Origin: Opitutia bacterium
GTDB taxonomy: Bacteria; Verrucomicrobiota; Verrucomicrobiia; Opitutales; Opitutaceae
DNA: 64,000 nucleotides
Assembly (NCBI GenBank): GCA_947475065.1
Contig: CANJLB010000012.1
Span: 30,462 to 94,461 of the forward strand
Direction of reading: 5' to 3'
The first letter of the stretch is position 1. Each line of letters opens with the position of its first letter. Positions 62,169 through 64,000 of this stretch are shown here, piece by piece. Under the pieces are notes generated by a model. That model was not told where the DNA came from and did not search any database. It saw nothing but the letters and a program-made list of their open reading frames with translations. The position numbers were made by a program, and so were the translations under genes.

Positions 62169-63443
62169 TCAGACAGGCCGCGCGGGCCTGATCTGGCGCA
62201 CCATGCCAGGAGATGGCGGCGCGGTGATGCGCGGCATGGCGGCAAAGGCTTTCTCCAGGCTGGCGATTTCGCGGTGGGTGTATTCGCGGTGGACGTCCGA
62301 GGCGTGGCCGACGTGCTCACGGCGGATCTCCTCGGGCACTCCGGCATTGGCCGCGGCGGACACACAGGCATGGCGCAGCGCGTGAAAGCCGAGGTCGAAA
62401 AAGGCCTTGCTGGCACCCTTGGGGGCGACGTTCTCAAATTTGATCTCGGCCTGCACCATGAGCGCGCGGAAGGTGAGGGAGAGGCCAAATTTCCCGCCGG
62501 AGCGTTGGCCGGACAGGCTCGGGAACACGGGCGCGGTGCCGACGCCCCGGCGCGGCTCAAGCCACTCGCGCAGCTCGGGCAGGATGATCGTCTCGCGTTT
62601 GTGGGCCTTGCGGTGGCGGGCCTCCTTGGCCGGCCGGAGGGAGATGACCCGGCGGTCGAGGTCAATCTGATCCCAGCGCAGACTGGCGGCGTCCTGGATG
62701 CGGAAGCCGCAGCAGTAGCCCACCAGGATCATGCCGTGCCATTCGTCGTCAGCCTTGGCCAGCAGCTTGGCCAGCTCCGCGAGGGTGAAAGCGCGGCGCT
62801 CGGCGGCCTCGTGGCCGAGCATATCCACGGCCTCGGCGGGGTTGTTTTTGAGGATGCCTTGGCGGCAGGCGAGGTTGAGCGGGCCGCGCAGGACTTTCAC
62901 GGCCATGTTGGCGGAGGCGTTGGACACGCCGCGCTCAAGCTCGGCGTCACGGAAGGACTGCACGTCGCGGGCGGTGAGGCGTTCGAGGGGCTGGTCGGCG
63001 CGCTTGCCGAGGTGCTTGAGGAAGTCATCGAGGATGCGTTTGTAGCGGAGCGAGGTGCCGGTGGCGCGGGACTTGGTTTTCTCGGCGATGTAGGCGGCGA
63101 GAAAGGCGCGGGTGGTCTCGGTGCGGAGGCGGTCCTGCCCCGTGGCGGCGAGCAAATCGGAGATGAGGACCTCGGCGTCACCGACAGTCAGAGAACCGGA
63201 ACGGGCGCGGTGGCTGAGGGTGATGAAACGCTCAAGGAGTTCCGGGGCCTTGGCGAGAGGCAGGAGGTTCTCGCCCGAGGACTGGCCGGCGAGGACGACG
63301 GCCTCGCGCTGCCATTTCTCGACGGTGGCGAGCGCAGCAGTGCGGCTTGTTTCCTTGGTGGAGCGAGCGCGCTGACGGCCGTCGGCATCATTGAAATGAC
63401 CGATCCAAAACTTGGTGCGAGGGTGGCGGTGGACGGAGGGCAT
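62169..63443 (-). CDS. Tyrosine site-specific integrase of the island
   Basis: A 424-aa tyrosine recombinase. An N-terminal arm-binding part ([20 protein letters not shown]) and core-binding part (about 105-200) precede the catalytic domain: Arg248 in [16 protein letters not shown], a Lys near 279-289 in [14 protein letters not shown], His354/Arg357 in [14 protein letters not shown], His380 in REHVGHAS and nucleophile Tyr388 in VHREYTHRE. All catalytic residues are present. The gene starts 118 bases inside attR and reads into the island. Confidence 0.95.
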   Translation of the reverse strand: MPSVHRHPRTKFWIGHFNDADGRQRARSTKETSRTAALATVEKWQREAVVLAGQSSGENLLPLAKAPELLERFITLSHRARSGSLTVGDAEVLISDLLAATGQDRLRTETTRAFLAAYIAEKTKSRATGTSLRYKRILDDFLKHLGKRADQPLERLTARDVQSFRDAELERGVSNASANMAVKVLRGPLNLACRQGILKNNPAEAVDMLGHEAAERRAFTLAELAKLLAKADDEWHGMILVGYCCGFRIQDAASLRWDQIDLDRRVISLRPAKEARHRKAHKRETIILPELREWLEPRRGVGTAPVFPSLSGQRSGGKFGLSLTFRALMVQAEIKFENVAPKGASKAFFDLGFHALRHACVSAAANAGVPEEIRREHVGHASDVHREYTHREIASLEKAFAAMPRITAPPSPGMVRQIRPARPV

Positions 63444-63560
63444 GGAAAAGTTCTAGTCTCCGTGTATGTCCTAAGTCAAGTCCTAATAACGCGGAGCAAT
63501 GCAGAAAACGCCTATGCTTACTATCAACGCTTTAAGAATTGTAGGGAGGGCAAACTGGAA

Positions 63561-63593
63561 TCGAGAGTTCGAGTCTCTTCGCCTGCTCCATTT
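63561..63593 (+). repeat. attR: right 33-bp attachment repeat
   Basis: Identical to the tRNA-Gly 3' part at 44718-44750; no tRNA 5' half precedes it here. Confidence 0.95.
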
Positions 63594-63600
63594 ATTCAGA

Positions 63601-63635
63601 AAGCCCCGTATCCTAGATGGTTACGGGGCTTTTTG
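63601..63635 (+). terminator. Terminator after attR
   Basis: Stem GCCCCGTA (63603-63610) with TACGGGGC (63622-63629), then TTTTT. Very similar to the terminator after tRNA-Gly at 44758-44791, with a different loop. Confidence 0.8.
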
Positions 63636-64000
63636 TTTTGCGGGTGTGGCTGGAGTGAGAACAGTTTGTTGCAATAGTGAGAACATCATCGCCGAAAATC
63701 GCAGAGAACGTGTAGCCTCGCGGACACAATAAACCCGGAGATCGCTGCGGGTCGGGTCGCCTCAGAGAGAGAGGAGGATTCCCCCTCTCTCCTATTACCA
63801 ATTGGCACAGCGAAAGCTTTATCTGCGGCAACAAATTCGCTCGACAGATGATTTGAGACCTCTGAACAACGGGGGTGCCAGCCAAGAAGGAGCATGAAGG
63901 GCGGGTTTTGTTGGTCTAACCAAGCGGAAGCTGGCGCGGGCTTGGAGGGTTGAGGCTTGGGGGGGGTCGCAATGCGCGAGTTTTCTGAATGCGGGGTCAG
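63636..64000. other. Right flank outside the island, no gene recognised
   Basis: 365 bases with only short shadow frames. GC-poor at first, then more GC-rich. I see no RNA gene or conserved protein. Confidence 0.5.

Noticed and set aside
61725..63677. 650-codon plus-strand frame
   Set aside because: Antisense to the integrase, which has all catalytic motifs on the minus strand.

Overview
The window looks like a high-GC Verrucomicrobiota chromosome, most likely Opitutaceae. Support for this: a PEP-CTERM protein, a LemA/M48 peptidase block, a TPR-ExbB-ExbD operon, pseudopilin-like and DUF5069 proteins, and short palindromic or heptameric repeats lodged in frame inside housekeeping genes. The assignment is inference from protein style; no rRNA is present.

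Layout. Positions 1-6384 (minus strand) hold the classic block tRNA-Thr, tuf, tRNA-Trp, secE, nusG, rplK, rplA, rplJ, rplL, rpoB; rpoB runs off the left edge, and a hairpin with a U-tract sits between rplL and rpoB. Positions 6593-11273 are a TPR-ExbB-ExbD-unknown operon. Positions 11456-17589 hold lemA, a DUF4870 protein, two tandem M48 peptidase paralogues and an unknown gene. Positions 17665-21325 hold a LysM protein, parB, a SulP transporter and a decayed copy of the parB 3' end. Positions 21336-24523 hold an anchored unknown protein, ispA, a permuted NlpC/P60 protein, an IS5-like remnant and an integrase remnant next to tRNA-Asp. Positions 24689-27776 are a ketosynthase-ACP-desaturase operon, divergent from galE and exoD. 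Positions 29776-33450 hold a PepSY protein, a TonB receptor and a small cysteine protein. Positions 33585-44619 hold a NadR-like kinase, DUF5069, leuS, a scarred exopolysaccharide locus (a beta-barrel fused to the tail of a tyrosine kinase), lpxI, a DUF151 nuclease, dus, an NtrC-type regulator and a PstS-like protein.

Positions 44718-63593 are an integrative island of about 18.8 kb. It sits in the 3' end of tRNA-Gly(GCC), is bounded by a perfect 33-bp direct repeat, and carries a tyrosine integrase at its right end and an excisionase-like gene at its left. Cargo: a DNA-damage group (Y-family polymerase, SRAP/HMCES protein, LexA-like autoprotease with tandem operator palindromes), a beheaded cytosine methyltransferase, small unknown genes, a formylglycine-enzyme fragment, a LamG/PEP-CTERM protein and a pseudopilin-like gene.

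The most interesting part of the island is a tightly overlapping minus-strand operon (57648 to 51747). Its order is a small integrase-N-terminus-like protein, canonical MetK, MoxR-type AAA+ ATPase, unknown 178-aa protein, metallopeptidase/VWA protein (DUF2201-like) and a second, very divergent MetK. Every junction is a 1- or 4-base overlap, so the six proteins are probably made together. Two SAM synthetases around a MoxR/VWA pair on a mobile island suggest a SAM-dependent stress or conflict system; that role is inference.
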